Below are positions 46,521 through 59,519 of a DNA stretch of 64,000 nt, in pieces; within the stretch, counting starts at the first letter, position 1; each line of letters opens with the position of its first letter. This DNA is from Welwitschia mirabilis (Eukaryota; Gnetophyta; Gnetopsida; Welwitschiales). The translations under genes and the position numbers were made by a program. Under the pieces are notes generated by a model. The model made no database searches. It was given only the letters and a program-made list of their open reading frames with translations, and was not told where the DNA came from. The stretch is taken from NCBI GenBank assembly GCA_051453625.1, contig JBOZIK010000001.1:240781717-240845716 (forward strand). The letters run 5' to 3'.

Positions 46521-48420
46521 ACTCTAAAGTTTTTAGTAAAGAAAATGAGAGATGATCTTAGTGCTTTACCCTTAAGACTACTTTAAAATCAATTAAAGAT
46601 ATGGAAAATGAAGTGTATTAAATACATGCATGAATTACTTAGGATAAAAGAATGCCTTAGTCTCTTTTAGTTGATAATTCCATCCTCTAATTTCAATTCA
46701 TGCAAGATAAAATGGAGCAAATATGTCTAGAAATAAGTAAAAAATTTCTTTCTTAATGAAGGCACTTTGATTTACATTTATTTTTTTAAAAACATCAACA
46801 AAAAAAACAAAGGTAAAAAACCAAAGGAATGGTAGAGAGGGCAAAAGAGAAAATAAGAGATTGTCATGCTAAGTTTAAAAGACATAATAAAAATGAAATC
46901 TATGAAAAGAAATCAAAAAAGATATGTTAAGACACTAAAAAATACGAGCCATGTAGAGGACTATAAAATGCGATAAAAGGATGTTGGTAGAAGGTGCACA
47001 TAAGAATCACACAAACAATAGCTACTTTAGTTATCACAGATGACAACATTAGCTACGTTAGAAGAGAAAGGCTGCGTGATGGCTACAATATTGATTATGG
47101 CATAACAAGAGCACTCAGCTTATAGGAATGGTGAAAGGACAAATAAAAAGTATGGGTTTTTGTAGGTAAAAGGTAAAATTTAAACTGTTATATTGTTTAG
47201 ATTTATTAATGGTCTAGATTTTCTAGACAAGGATTGTAGCATGGATCAATAAGTCTTTTCAAAGAAAAAACAACTTTGTTTTTGGATGTGTTTTTTCTTA
47301 GAACCATCATATTTCAAATTGATAAAACAAATGGGTAAAACAGACGCAAAATGTAATGGGAAATACGCGTTAACAATAAATTCTATGAATGAAAAAGACA
47401 AAAGACCTAAATTAGTGTCCACTTTATTGAAAATTTTGCAAAATTTATTTTTATTTAAATGGATCACAATGTTAAAGAAATGAAATATTTCACTAAGTAA
47501 AATTTTAAAAATTCAAAAATTATTAAGCAAATTTTTAAGTACACAAGTTAAGGAAAGTAAAGAAAAAAATATGTCCAAATTCTACCTTTTCTTTCCATAA
47601 TTTACCTTTTCCACAATTACATATGTTCCCTATTTCAAGCATTTAGCTCAAACTAAGCATCTAATGTTATGAAATTGTTTTTCAACAGAATTAAACATGT
47701 TGCTTTTTAAATAAATTACTGTTATATTGTCATCAAGTGTCTATAGACCTAATCAGTTAACTAAACCCATTTAAGTAATCAGAATAAGATGTATATTTTA
47801 AGAAGAGATATTTTATTTTCTTTTGATTTCTACTTCTCATATTCAATAATTTTAGACACATAAGAGGGGTCATTAGTTCATTGGCCTAATTAAGAAAGAT
47901 CTTATCCTCATAAGATGCTTGAAAATGAAAAACATAGTATAAAAGTAGGAAAACAACATTTTTCAACCATATTTTCCAAATCTAGAGGCCTTAAGCAAGA
48001 CAAATGTTAACAAGATAACTAAAAAAAAAGCCTAATCCTTTTTTAAAAAATACAAGTAAATTTAAACTCTACCTAACTTATACTAAGAAGGTGATCACTT
48101 GTTAACAGTTTATTCATTAAGAGCCATTAACCAGGGTCATCTAGTATTAGGAATTCATGGATGGATGGTAGTGGTGAATGGTTTGTGCATTTAATCAGGT
48201 GGTATGAAAATGGAATGGGTGTATGGAAGGGTTTGAAGGGGCGATGGTGGTTATGGTCTTTATTATGAAAAACATGCTTGGATGTTAATGAATTGGTTTA
48301 TTTTGGGAAGTGCAATATCAAGGAAGTTTTTCAGAGTAATGAAATGTGTAATGTTTAAAAAAATTATGATTATGAGGTCTAAACCCTTGGTCATTCGAAA
48401 AGGGAATAAAGTGGACATCA
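46521..48420. other. Interior of the Athila-like element without recognised domains
   Basis: RT palm, RNase H and integrase should lie here but no motif was found on either strand. A+C-biased text near 48160-48250 (reverse strand His/Pro/Thr-rich) is not RT. Probable deletion of most of pol, partly filled by unrelated sequence. Confidence 0.5.
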
Positions 48421-48422
48421 TT

Positions 48423-48731
48423 TTAAATGGATGGCTTTACATATAATTGTAAGAACTTTGAGAAAACATGATGAGTGTGAATAGAAGAGTCTAAATGTTC
48501 AAAGTCAGTTGTGGTCCATCCTATTACATTCCTATGCTTTTCAAATAGTTTTTTAAAAGGTGAGTTCAAATCATGAAAACAATCATAAGAAGAAAAAGCA
48601 TTCGATTTAACTAAAGAAGGATCAAGATCATACACTTCATAAACAGAATTAACATTATTATTATCCCTTAGTAATTTCATAGTTTTTAAAATATTTAAAT
48701 CCATTATTAGGCTTCCAAAAGAAATTTTCAT
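48423..48731 (-). pseudogene. gypsy RT N-terminal fragment
   Basis: A 102-codon frame contains LFEKHRNVIGWTTTDFEHLD then SSIHTHHV. Athila/Tat gypsy polymerases carry a closely similar linker at this place (...H..AIGW..DIKGISP..C.H.I). The frame ends VKPSI where the family continues KPS.Q.QRRLNP, so RT is cut just as the palm should begin. Confidence 0.8.
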
Positions 48732-48949
48732 GTGATCATTTCAACATTTAATAAGAGCATTTAATGTTTCTAGAAAATGTTTGCCTAAAATAATTAGTAC
48801 TGAATTATACTTCATTAAATTCAACAATAAAATATACTAGAAAGTATCAATTATCTACTTATACAATTACATCTTCAATAATTTCTAGTAAAGATTTTAA
48901 TGAGTTATCAACTAATCACAATTAGATTTTTGTCTTTTTAAGATTAGTT

Positions 48950-49070
48950 AGACCAAGTTCCTTGTAAATTAAATGAGGTAATATGTTTATGCTTGTCCTC
49001 AGGTCTAACCAGCCCTACCTAATGTGTTTATCTCTAATTGTAATAGTGATTGTAGGGAAACCAAGATCTT
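48950..49070 (-). pseudogene. gypsy aspartic protease remnant
   Basis: The reverse strand reads DLRTSINILPHLIYKELGLTN near 49020-48955. The family form is DLGASINLMP..IY..LGL, so the catalytic Asp is kept and Gly-Ala became Arg-Thr. Upstream, ITIRDKHIR is followed by a stop. Confidence 0.8.
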
Positions 49071-49559
49071 TGTACTTTGGAGGAATTTAATCTTGCATGA
49101 TTGCACTCATTTCTTAGATGAGAAATATATTTTTCTTAACATGCATCTTCCTTTAATCATACATACATCATTTAGGAATTTAACGTAAGAAAAAATATTT
49201 TTAACAACATCTAATAGTGGCATGTCAATTTTAACTTTCTTGAAAACCTCTAAGGATTCTAGTTACTTCTTTTCAATGTTTTCCTTTCTAACTTGATACA
49301 AGAAGGGTAGAGTTTCCAGTAAATGGATAAAAGCTCTTCATAGTTTCATCCTTCTGATTATTTCATGTAGGTGTTGGTTCTTCTTCATTTATGTGTTGGT
49401 CCAATTAATTATTTTACTTTTTCTTACTTTTACGATGAATGGCCCTAGTTTTTTTGAACTAGTTACACTCTAATCCTTCTGTGAATCTAACTTCTTTTAT
49501 ATTTGGTTATGAGATCATGAGGAGTTTATCAGGTTAATTTTAAAAAGAGAGAATTTAGA

Positions 49560-50750
49560 TTTTTATTTATTCAGGTTGTTGAAGGTTCCTTTCAAGTTTG
49601 TTGAGATATGAAGTACGTTACTTAAGAGTTTATTCATGATCATGGTTAGTTTGGGCTTGGAAATTGATGAATTTTCTTAATGATTTCTCTAATGGAGTAG
49701 ATAGTAAAGGTTAGCATTGGTTTAATGGATATGAAATGGAGGATGATGATAAAAATACGTTTCTTAGTTGACTAGCATAATTTTGATTTTGGAAGTTATC
49801 TTATCTCTAAGAAAATATGGGATGGCTTCTCCACCTAAGGTTATAAGTATTTGATTGTGGATTATTTTTACTATTTTGCCAATGATGTCTTACAACATTA
49901 AATTATTTGTTTATTGTGTTTTAAAAGAGAGGTATGATGGGATGCTCAGTTATTACATTTGAGTCTATGTAGTAGATGAAACATTTAGGTTTGAAGGTAT
50001 ATGATTTAAATGAGGTAAAAAGGGATTTTACTATTCTTGATCATTCATCTATTCTGTTATTAATGTCAAAGTTGCTAGGTACTTTGAAAACACTAGTGGT
50101 TCTAAGTAATTACTAGGATATGGATGGTTCAATTGATTTTTTTCTAGTTTCTAAAGCTTTTGGCTACAGTTTTGAGGTAATTCCAAACTTCATCTAGTGT
50201 AAGACTTATGAAGATACCTCTACTCATCATTTCAAGTAAATGCTTATTATATGTTAATGATCTATCATTAAAAAACTAATAATTCTACCTGTCTCAAATC
50301 CATATTGGGGGCATTTTAGAACTAAATCCTTACACCTCGCTAAGGCTTAGGAGAAAGTTTTGTGATCTTTCTTTTGATAATTCATTATTTCTCATCTTAA
50401 AGCATTGCTTCTATGATTTAGAAAGAATTTTGAAATGAATACTTTATTTAGATTAGTCCACATTATAATTTATAGATATTTAATGGGATAGAGCCAAGCT
50501 TTAGCTTTTTGCTTAAGGGAGAATATGAAAAGGATGAGTTTAAGGGTGTCATAGATGTTGGAATACTGAGGTAAGATAAATATCATGCACTTGAATTCCT
50601 TGAGGTGTAGAAAGGGGTTTTTCTATTCTAAGCCATGAAATTAGGGAAGTAATTGAATGGTGGACAAGTTAAACTATTGCTTATGTATGATTAATAGTTG
50701 GATTATACATGATGGGGTACCTAAGCATTGAGGCTATAAGTAATCATGAA
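49560..50750 (-). pseudogene. gypsy gag remnant (Retrotrans_gag type)
   Basis: The reverse strand gives LILFIFSLKQKAKAWLYPIK near 50540-50480, then WTNLNKVFISKFFLNHRSNA near 50460-50395, then ...NYQKKDHKTFSQA. This is the Retrotrans_gag series (FPFSL...A..WL, W..L...FL.KFFP, ..F.Q...ES..EA). Several stops. The C-terminal part down to 49560 is only weakly readable. Confidence 0.8.
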
Positions 50751-51803
50751 GGGTTTGCTTAGGGTGGTTATTAGATTAGTTCTGTAATGTGTTTTGACTA
50801 GTGTTTTGGGATACTTACTAATATAGGTAGTAGGCATGTATACTGTCTAATAATTCTTCATTTGACTAGGGTATATTATTATTGGAAAGGCATCAAAATT
50901 TGGATTACATGTTTGAGTTGGATTATTGGAAAGTGGAAGGTTATTATTCTTGAGTTTCTTCATGAGGCTAGTTTTTAGACAACATTCTTTATTCTTTAGT
51001 ACTATTAGTACTAGGATTCATAATTTCATTGGAATTCTAATTATATGACCTAATTCATCTTAGATGCAATGCATACAAGTTTCAAAAAATCTTTAGAGGA
51101 GTCCCAAATAATATACAATTTTTAATGGTTTGTAGACTTCTTAGTTAAATTTTTAGAAGTTTTTTTTCATTAAAAGGCCAACAACATCATCCAAGGAAGG
51201 TAGTAGTATCAGTTTTTTTGAGAGTTATGGTTCAACAAGAAAACTCAAAGGTTTGCAAGATTCACATAAAATGTTTTAGATTATAAGGCTTTATAAAAAC
51301 ATAATAGAAATTAAAATGATAGTAAACTCAAAATAAAACCTAAGGAAAAGTAAATCATAAATATTTTTTTCATTGTAGGAATTTTAATAGAAAATGAATA
51401 AATGTAATAAAAACAAAAATTTAACTATTAAAATAAAATTATAGGAAATAAAAAGAAAGCATAATAAAAGGAGTTCTGTAGTAGTTTCTCTTCTTGTTTT
51501 AATTGCGACTTATAGAAAACACATTAAATCTACACCATAAGATATCTAATATGAAAATATTGTTTAAATTAGATTGAAAAATAAAACAAAACTATGGAAA
51601 ATATTAGTTTAGATATCACTAGAAATGAACTAGTATCCACAACTGAAAAGAAACAAAAATGAAAGAAATAGTCAAAAGAAAAACTAACTAGTTTGACTAT
51701 CACTAGAAAAAACTAGTACCAATCACTAGAAAAAACTTAAAACTAAACTAAATAATTCTAAGAAAGAAAAATTATGCTGTTCCTGAGGAGATATTGTTTC
51801 ATT

Positions 51804-51822
51804 ATTCTGAACAATAGTTCCA
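51804..51822 (-). other. Possible primer-binding site of the Athila-like element
   Basis: The reverse strand reads TGGAACTATTGTT four bases from the LTR. Against the tRNA-Asp type TGGCGCCGTTGCC it matches 7 of 13, and five of the six differences are C-to-T or G-to-A. Suggestive only. Confidence 0.4.
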
Positions 51823-51826
51823 AGTT

Positions 51827-53190
51827 TATTTGATATTATATAAGTAAATCAAAATAGACTAAGTGAATACCCAGTATTGTTCTTTCATAGGGATAATTGA
51901 GGTAGAACTTATTGTAACTAATACAAAATTGTGAAAGTTGTAATGGAATCAAAAGAAGAAAAAGTGAAGAGTTGATATGTTAATGAACTTGATCAATGAG
52001 GTATGAAAACAAACAATCTCTAAATAATTAGCTTAACTTATCCAACACTTTGACGATACCCTATAATTTCCTAAAACATAGCTTAAATTATCAAGTATTA
52101 ATGGCTCGAGTTATAGTGACATAATTTCATTTACCACATGGGTGTTACTATATTTAATACTCACTCGGTCCATCGTAGCCCTTTCATAAGTATGGAAAGT
52201 AAGGACTATAGTACTCAAAGCCTATTAGATAAAAGTAACTAAAACCAACTCACTAAAGGAATTTACTTGGTTATTAAAAAATCTTAATAATGTAGTTTCA
52301 CTTAGGTATTAAAACTACAAGGATACTCATAACTTGGGGAAAAAAATGAATAACTACTATTTTATCAAAAAAACATGTTACATTGATGAAAGAACATAAG
52401 GTTGATATAAACTCCTTGAACTAGACTCAAAATAAGTCTGCTCCCAAAGAAAGTGCTTAGAAGGCTAAATTCACTATGATGCTCTAAGGATTTCTACTAT
52501 ATTCACCAATAGAAGATTCATTACAAAGAGGGATAAAGTCTCTTTTATAAGTAAGGGAAGAGTTTGAGAAGGTTACAAGCCTTTAGCTTATAATAGATGG
52601 TGGAGCTTATAATTAAAGAGGTTATACTTTTAGGTGGTTACATTTTGGGAGGTTACAAGATTTGTCATATAGCTTTAAGAAGAATCTTTGTTTTCTTGTA
52701 AAAGTGATAATGATTTAGCCCTTGGATGATGATGCCACTATCATTGGATGCTTTTACCATGTGTCTCCTATGTCATTATACTTGTTACTATCACTTGTCA
52801 CTACCATATATTACTTTATACATCTATCATGTGTCATTGATAGTTTTTTTAAATTTAATATCTAACTAATCCCATAAGTGGAATTTGATGAATTTCCTAT
52901 GAAACATTCATGGCATAGCTTCTAATCTATTCTGCTTCAAAAGAACAATGCCACTGATGGCTTGGATAGTGGCATTAACATTTTTTTGTTGGATTTTACT
53001 CAGTTTTTAGCTTGTCCTTTAGAAGGTAGCAATTAATCTAAATTTATTATGATAAAGCTCATAATTTCACAAATCATGTATAAAATGGTCAATGACATAA
53101 TTTTATGATAAAATGGCTATTTTATTATCTTCACCTATACTAAATTAATTAAATATACTTGGTTTGAATGTAAATTTATGCATGTAAACA
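51827..53190 (-). repeat. Right (5') LTR of the Athila-like element
   Basis: 1364 bp, from TATTTGATATT (TG mutated to TA) to TGCATGTAAACA; pairs with 43923-45319. Confidence 0.9.
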
Positions 53191-54216
53191 CTTAGATTTT
53201 TTCACTTTATACCCATTAAATTTTAGAAAATAAATAAAGTTTTTAAAGGATTTACATTAATTTATTTTTAAACATGTTTATTTATTAATTACTAAAATTT
53301 CTATCATAAAGGTTTTATTTATATTATTTTATTTATGAAACAATTAAAGCTAACTAGAGTTTGTGGACTAACCTAGCAAAGGACATTGGTTTCATTGTTA
53401 CAACTATGGAACTACTAGAAGTACAAAGCCAAGTGGATTTCATATCTTTAAATAGCCCAAACAAATTCTATAATGACTAATATATTAGTAGATAACTTCT
53501 ATTGTAGGAATAGTTATAAAAGTCTAGCCTACATTAAGGGCTACATGTCATTCATTCTTCCTTCATTTTTCATCTGTGATTAATATTAAAGCTTGGAGGT
53601 CTTCTTTATTAGAGCATTATTCATCATCATTCATTATAACTTTTCCATTTCTAGAATTTTAGTGGCCATGATATGTGCTTATCTTATGATGAGATTCTAG
53701 GTATTCTTTCTTTCTCTTTGGGTACGAGGGAATGATTGTTTCATATGTCATGTCGTGCCTTATATTTACACTCTAATTTAGTATTTTCTATAGTAATTGA
53801 ATCATTGGTGAATGCACTTTGACTTGTAATTATATTTGCTTTACTTTTTATCTCTAATTTAATTAATATAACTAGTTATGCAATAGTATTTTTAAATTTT
53901 CTTTTGCACCTATAGAATTAACCCTCTAATGATTTGTAGGGTTTAGATTATTAATATTCTAGTAGACGATATATTTGATATTATTCTACTATTATTATAG
54001 TTTTTCCTAGATTTCATTAAAGTAATGATCTTCCCTACTTATACTATCTTTACTTTTAAAATCTACTTGAGAATAATTTATTATCTATTTAGGAAATGAA
54101 TTTATACTAAGTATTAGATTTCTGACTTAGATAAGTTTTACATGATATATTATCTTATGAATGATTATTTAAAATTCCTAGGATGAGATATTAACTCATT
54201 AATTAATTACTTTCCA

Positions 54217-56460
54217 CATCCTTAGTGAAATAGCAATGGCTACATGAGTATCTATGTTCAAGATGGCATCATTGATGGATATTTCTTAGTCAGATCTCTA
54301 TGCCTAAGAAAACTCTACCCAAGGCATGTCACATGCTACTAACTATGTTGCTTCTGTTAATAAGCATTCTTACAAATAAAAATCATCCTCTATTATTAAT
54401 AATTGTTTCTTTTGTTGTTTCTTCTAGCTGTCATCTCTTTTTCTATTGTGGCTTCTATTAAAGCACCATAAGACTTGTTTCTTCTCTAGTCACTTTGTAA
54501 AGTGTACTACCAAAACTAATATTCATCCCATATGACTAGAATTACTTTTTCCACTTAACTTCATGAATTCATCTCAAAGTTTAATGCCATTTCTTTGCTT
54601 TTATTAGATCATACACATAAGATGAAAGTGAGTTCTTTATTCTACACTAGGTAATGTTTTAGAGTTGAAGTTGTAGAGCTGTTTGGGAGATGGAGATAAC
54701 ATCTCTTCTAATTCCATTACTATTCCATGCTGTAGATTTGAAAATTTTAATTTTACTATAATAAAGTAGTTTCTATTAGTTGAAACTCATTTTGGTAGTT
54801 TCTCTTAAGTTAATGTTATTAGACTTTAAACTTTCTAAAGAAATTTGAGATCCTATATAAATTTCATAATGGAATCCTCTAATATCCACAAATTTTCTTA
54901 GAGATTTAGTGTTAAGAATTAATAAAAAGAAATAGATCTAACATTGCATTATGAAAAGTTCTTAGTGTTTAAACGTTCCTTAAAATCGATTCTATGGATA
55001 AAATTGCTTACTTAGTTTTTACTCTTTTTTTATTTTTTCAAATTCTTATTTTTACATGTGCTTTGTATCTTATTAGAGCTTAACTTTTTATCCTTTCTCC
55101 TTCTCATCCAAACATGTCAAACTACTAAAATTTTAGTACCTTTTATTTTGATCCTGTGAAGATGTCATATCTGCTATGTTTTTATCTCTCTTCTATACAC
55201 ATGAATATTTTATTGCCTTTATGAGCTTTTTTGTATGTTTTTGAGTTCTTGAGCCATTTGTTAATCATTGTAAGTAATTGAACTCTCCTTTTATTATGTC
55301 AAGCTAATATAAGATGTTGTGCAATATTCACTTGTATTGATTTGTCTTACTTGGATTATATTTTTCTTGTAACTTGGATAGATTAAGTTAAGTTTGGAAT
55401 GTTAAGAAAGATCCACTTGACTTGACTACCAAAACCAAATTTCTTTTTTAGTTATTTTGGTATTTATTTTTTTATAGTTAATGCACTATCTAAATGTTTA
55501 ATGTTTTTTAAGATTTAAAATTGGAAATGATTCACTCTTTAACCACATAATGTTTTTCCTTGTAATACATCTTAGTTGATGATAGGCATCAAAAGACTTA
55601 TGTAAATGTCAATTTGTATTAAGAAATGCCATCCTTTGAGCTTATTACGTAGTATTTAAGTAGCATAACTATGTAATTTATGCTATATAGAGAGCCATAT
55701 CTCTATCAAGCAGAAATGTCTTGGACATATTGAGGCCTAAATTTCTATTTATGCCTTAGTAATTGAGGTTGTATTAGGTGATTACTGGAGACACGTTGGT
55801 AGGGTCTACTTAGATTTTATCACTAAGTCAAAAATAAGGCATAAGTTCAATCAATTAGAATTTATTGAGTATGAGATATAAGTATGTTAGCCACATTGCA
55901 TTATACTCTCCCTTGACGGGGAGATATATAGTTGAGAAAACTAAAACTGGTTAATGACTTGGATACTCTAGTGACATGATTCATACTTTATCCTTCTACC
56001 CTTTTTAGAGAGAAGGGACATACCATTTTAGAAAACATGATAACTAGCTATATTGGAAGAAAAACCTAAAATTCATAAATCTTTCACTTAATCATGTAAT
56101 AATTTAATTCCCTTATGTTAAAATTTAACATGTTTACATAAGGATTTTTTAACAAAATTTACTTTATTTTTCTTTATTCATGTAAGTATTAAAGAGTTAT
56201 TTTTGTTAATTTATTATACTTTTGTAAATTGAATAGATCATTTGAATTGTGGATGTGAAAAAAATTTCTTTCATATTGATTAACCTCTCTATTGTAACAT
56301 TCTCATTCTTTTGATCTTTTATGTGTTATTTTAATTTGGATAAATTTTTTGAACTTGTGGATGTGAAAAATGTTTCTTTTCAAATTGCTAATAAATCTTT
56401 TATTTTCCTCTAATCTTAATTTAATAAGTTTTCTTTATGTGAAGGATAGATCCATTATTC
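54217..56460 (+). mobile_element. Leader of the fourth E-family copy
   Basis: Matches the reverse complement of 14250-15930. Shared text includes AAGTTTGGAATGTTAAGAAAGATC near 55390-55415 (compare 2485-2505), TGCTATATAGAGAG near 55682 and CATTGCATTATACTC near 55893. No coding content. Confidence 0.75.
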
Positions 56461-56463
56461 AGT

Positions 56464-57450
56464 TATGGATTTCAGTAAAATCCTCCTAAAAATTAACTAT
56501 ACTTACAAATTTTTGTCTTTTCTTTCTTTTGCATCAGCTATGAAAACTTTGAAGAAAAAGTTTCAAAAGCTATTAAAATCTTTTATAGTAGTACTGCCAA
56601 TTAGAATCATGGCCAACATACAAGTTATACTCTTTAAGATGATTAAAATTGGAAAGATTGACATGAATACTTTATGTCTATCATGTGCATACAGGGCTTT
56701 AATATAAACTTCTTTGAGAAAATGCATTGTCCTCTTTAGCCTATAGATGAAGAAAATTCTTAGAATTTTATTGATACTTAGTTGGCAAAAATTATTAGAA
56801 ACTTTATAGCTTCATGGCATAAAAATTTGGTAGATTATAGTAAGACTAACTACACTAGCCTCATCACATTATGGAATACATTATACTCGAAGAATGATTT
56901 TGACCTTTTTAATATGATAATAGTAGTAATATCTTGCAATACAACATAGGAAATATTAATAATTAATTAAAAAATGACTAATGTCAAGGTGAAGGTTGTT
57001 GAAATTGACCTATAGAATCAAGTTTACATGCATTATGTTAACTTTCTTAGATGTTTTTTTGGAGGATCTATTTTTACACAGTTACATTATATCACTACAT
57101 AATAGTATGAAACTATCAGAATGAGTTTTAATACATTCATTGAGGATTTTTATTACTAATAAAGTATAATTTAATGTTATTAATAACTCATCCTCTAAAG
57201 CTACATTCAAAGTATCACATCCTTATATTAGATCTTTTCATAATAAAAATTCTTTGAGAAAATACCCTCTTAATGTTAAACATTAAGATAAGGGTAATGC
57301 TCTCTAGAAACAATAATTGGCTCTATCTCTTTAATGCCATTAGTCTTATCCAAAGAAGAAATCACATTAAAATGATGCTACACTAAAGAAAAGCACATAT
57401 CAAGGTTTGTAATGTAGAAGACAAGATCATATCACTAATTATTGTTAAAT
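56464..57450 (+). pseudogene. copia gag remnant, fourth E-family copy
   Basis: An 80-codon frame (56465-56707) holds AMKTLKKKFQKLLKSF and IRIMANIQVILFKM. The second corresponds to TRIVANIKV in the copy ending at 8177. A CCHC knuckle near 57408-57450 reads CRRQDHITNYC after a one-base deletion that removes the first Cys from frame. Stops between. Confidence 0.7.
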
Positions 57451-57593
57451 GTCTTAGAATAAAATCAAAGCCACTCCTAAGGTAAATGCAGTTATTAATG
57501 ATTTTGATTCTCTACATAATGTTGAATACTCTAAATTCAATGCCATATTTAAAAGTCATGATTTTACATGTATGAGTGGAAACATACCTTATG

Positions 57594-57740
57594 ATGAATC
57601 TTGGATTCTAGATGCTAGTAAAGCTAGGCATATGACATATAAGTATGACTATTTTAATAATTTCATAGCACAATATAATTAAGTTTACTTGATAAGCATA
57701 ACTTTAGTTCCTGTAGAAGGTGATGGTATAATTACCCTTT
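57594..57740 (+). pseudogene. copia protease remnant, fourth E-family copy
   Basis: SWILDASKARHMTYKYDYF, then LVPVEGDGIITL after a stop. The Asp is kept, Ser-Gly became Ala-Ser-Lys by a small insertion or shift. Confidence 0.85.
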
Positions 57741-57889
57741 AATTATCTTCTCTCTTACAATGAATATTATCTAATTTTCTATATGTCCCCTGAGGTATCA
57801 TCTTCTCTTCCATTTCCAATTACTTAGAGAAGATCATTCAAACTCCATAATAAAGGATTCAATTAATAGTTTTTATGTTGCTTAGAACA

Positions 57890-58910
57890 TTATTATGAGA
57901 GGCTACATGGATAGAAAAATGATGAATCTTCAAGGATGTATTAGTATGAATAAAATTATTCATCATATCTCACAAGAGGATATTTACCCATTGCTTTTAT
58001 GAAATGCTTGCATAGATTGTTCTAGTCTTTGTTCTTTGATTATAATGCATGAGAATGGACATCATCTTATATCCTCAATTCCATATGACTTTCCTTAATT
58101 AGAAGCATCTATAATAGAAAAAATAACATGATAATACTTTTATCCTACAAAGTGGCATGCTAATTGAAATCTTTTTCTCATTCACACTAATTTATGTGGT
58201 CTTGTATTAGTTCTTATACTTTAAGAATACCACTATTGCAAATCATTTATAGATGATTTTTCACATATGGGTTGGTTGTATTTTATAGGATTAAAATCTA
58301 TTTCTTTGAATATTTTCAAATCAAAAATTAAAAATAAAATTAGTAATTAGATTAAGGGTTTTAATTCTAATAATGATAATGAATGTACATTAGCTAAATT
58401 TGAGGACTCTTTTATTTTAAAAGGCATTTATCATTTTAAAACATGCCCAAGAATTCCTCAACTAAATGTCATCACTAAATAGCTAATCATATCATCATGA
58501 ACGTAGTGCATCCACTAATGTACTATACAAGTTGTAAAATCTATGTGTGGGGTGAATCTATTTATATCACAATCTATCTCAATAATTGTATTGACTATGC
58601 TTTCAAAAATGGTATTTTTTTTCTTTTAAAAAATAGAATGGATGTGAGCTTACTCTAACTCATCTTTATGTTTTTGGATTCAAGTGCTATGTTTATCCTT
58701 CTATTAAATATTATGATAGGCTTGATTCATATGCTTTAATCAACATATTTGTAGAATATCTAGCCATCAAAAAATGATATCACATGTATATTTCTTAGCA
58801 TCATAAGATCATTATCTCTCATGATATCATCTTTCTAGAAACTTTAAGGAGCACTTCTCAGTTTAATCTTTTCAAGTTCTTTCCTTTCTCTCATATTATG
58901 AAAATATTGA
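57890..58910 (+). pseudogene. copia integrase remnant, fourth E-family copy
   Basis: A zinc-binding-like MNKIIHHISQEDIYPLL lies near 57950-57995. FIDDFSHMGWLYFI follows near 58241-58285, then SNNDNECTLAKFEDSF near 58365-58415 (family SDNGGEYT...F), and LTHLYVFGFKCYVYPS near 58650-58710 (family ...FGC..Y...P). A SHDIIFLE end lies near 58825. Catalytic Asp pattern partly kept; several stops. Confidence 0.8.
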
Positions 58911-59224
58911 ATGGTTAATATTCCATAGTTAAGGAGAAGACATGTCTGTCAATTTTAATTTTTCAATTCCTTCTAACTAAAATGGTTTTTTCACTATATA
59001 ACCTAGAGTAATTAAGAATTTTCAAATACTGAGAACATACAAATATGATTCTAGTAAGAACTCATTAGATTATACTAGCAAGTAATATACTTGGTTAAAG
59101 TCTACACTACAAGATGTTCATGATAATTAAAAGGAAACACTAAAACTAGGTAGAGATCTCATGCATCTCCTATTGATGATAAGCTTTACCTAACTTTTAA
59201 TGGAAAACCAACCTCTTCTAAAAA

Positions 59225-59290
59225 TGCCATTTAACATAATTAGTGGGACTAGCCATTAAAGGAGAGTACTATGTGCTTGTGGAAAATAAT
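59225..59290 (+). pseudogene. RT N-terminus, truncated
   Basis: GEYYVLVENNIWKSI matches the (E)EY.AL..N.TW.LV opening of copia RT. Sequence after about 59300 no longer matches RT and soon becomes the 3' untranslated repeat, so the RT is deleted. Confidence 0.7.
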
Positions 59291-59519
59291 ATATGGAAGT
59301 CAATCCATAAAAGTTAAAGAACTTATACAACATGAGGTCATTATACCAATACACCCTTTTATTAAAGAACAAACAACTTTTATTCAAATAAAGCACTTAG
59401 TAAATAAAAATTCTAAAACTTTGAATCCAAAATAAGATTTACGATGAGTTGATACAATTTTTTTTTTTAATGGATATTAGGCTTTATTTAACTCTTAGAG
59501 GCACTGAAAAAGCCTTCAT

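Larger units (their letters stand above)
43923..53190 (-). mobile_element. Athila-like Ty3/gypsy element inserted in repeat H
   Basis: 9.27 kb, LTRs 43923-45319 and 51827-53190, flanked by ATTAG (43918-43922) and CTTAG (53191-53195). The intact site in H copy 2 reads CTTAG (61002-61006). On the reverse strand: PBS-like site 51822-51804, gag with a Retrotrans_gag pattern (about 50540-50340), protease (about 49060-48960) and the beginning of RT (48731-48425). Then comes an interval without RT core, RNase H or integrase, an unidentified coding-like block (about 46480-46260), and PPT AAGGAGTG at the left LTR. Defective. Confidence 0.85.
42860..54216. repeat. Repeat H copy 1, split by a gypsy element
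   Basis: Two parts, 42860-43922 and 53191-54216, match 59945-61006 and 61002-62036 respectively, in order and orientation. Together they make a 2.1-kb unit. The join falls exactly at the gypsy TSD. A TATA-like box (TTATAAAAG, about 53510) followed by CATTCATTCTTCCTTC resembles an LTR promoter in plus orientation. The reverse strand of the left part shows a conserved coding-like phrase (LWRPRFLATPSCMVLSPYIN, near 43320-43250). H may be a gypsy LTR, or an LTR plus adjacent internal sequence. Confidence 0.75.

Noticed and set aside
56465-56707. 80-codon frame as a stand-alone gene
   Set aside because: It corresponds to the gag of the copy ending at 8177 and sits behind the same leader, so it is a gag remnant.
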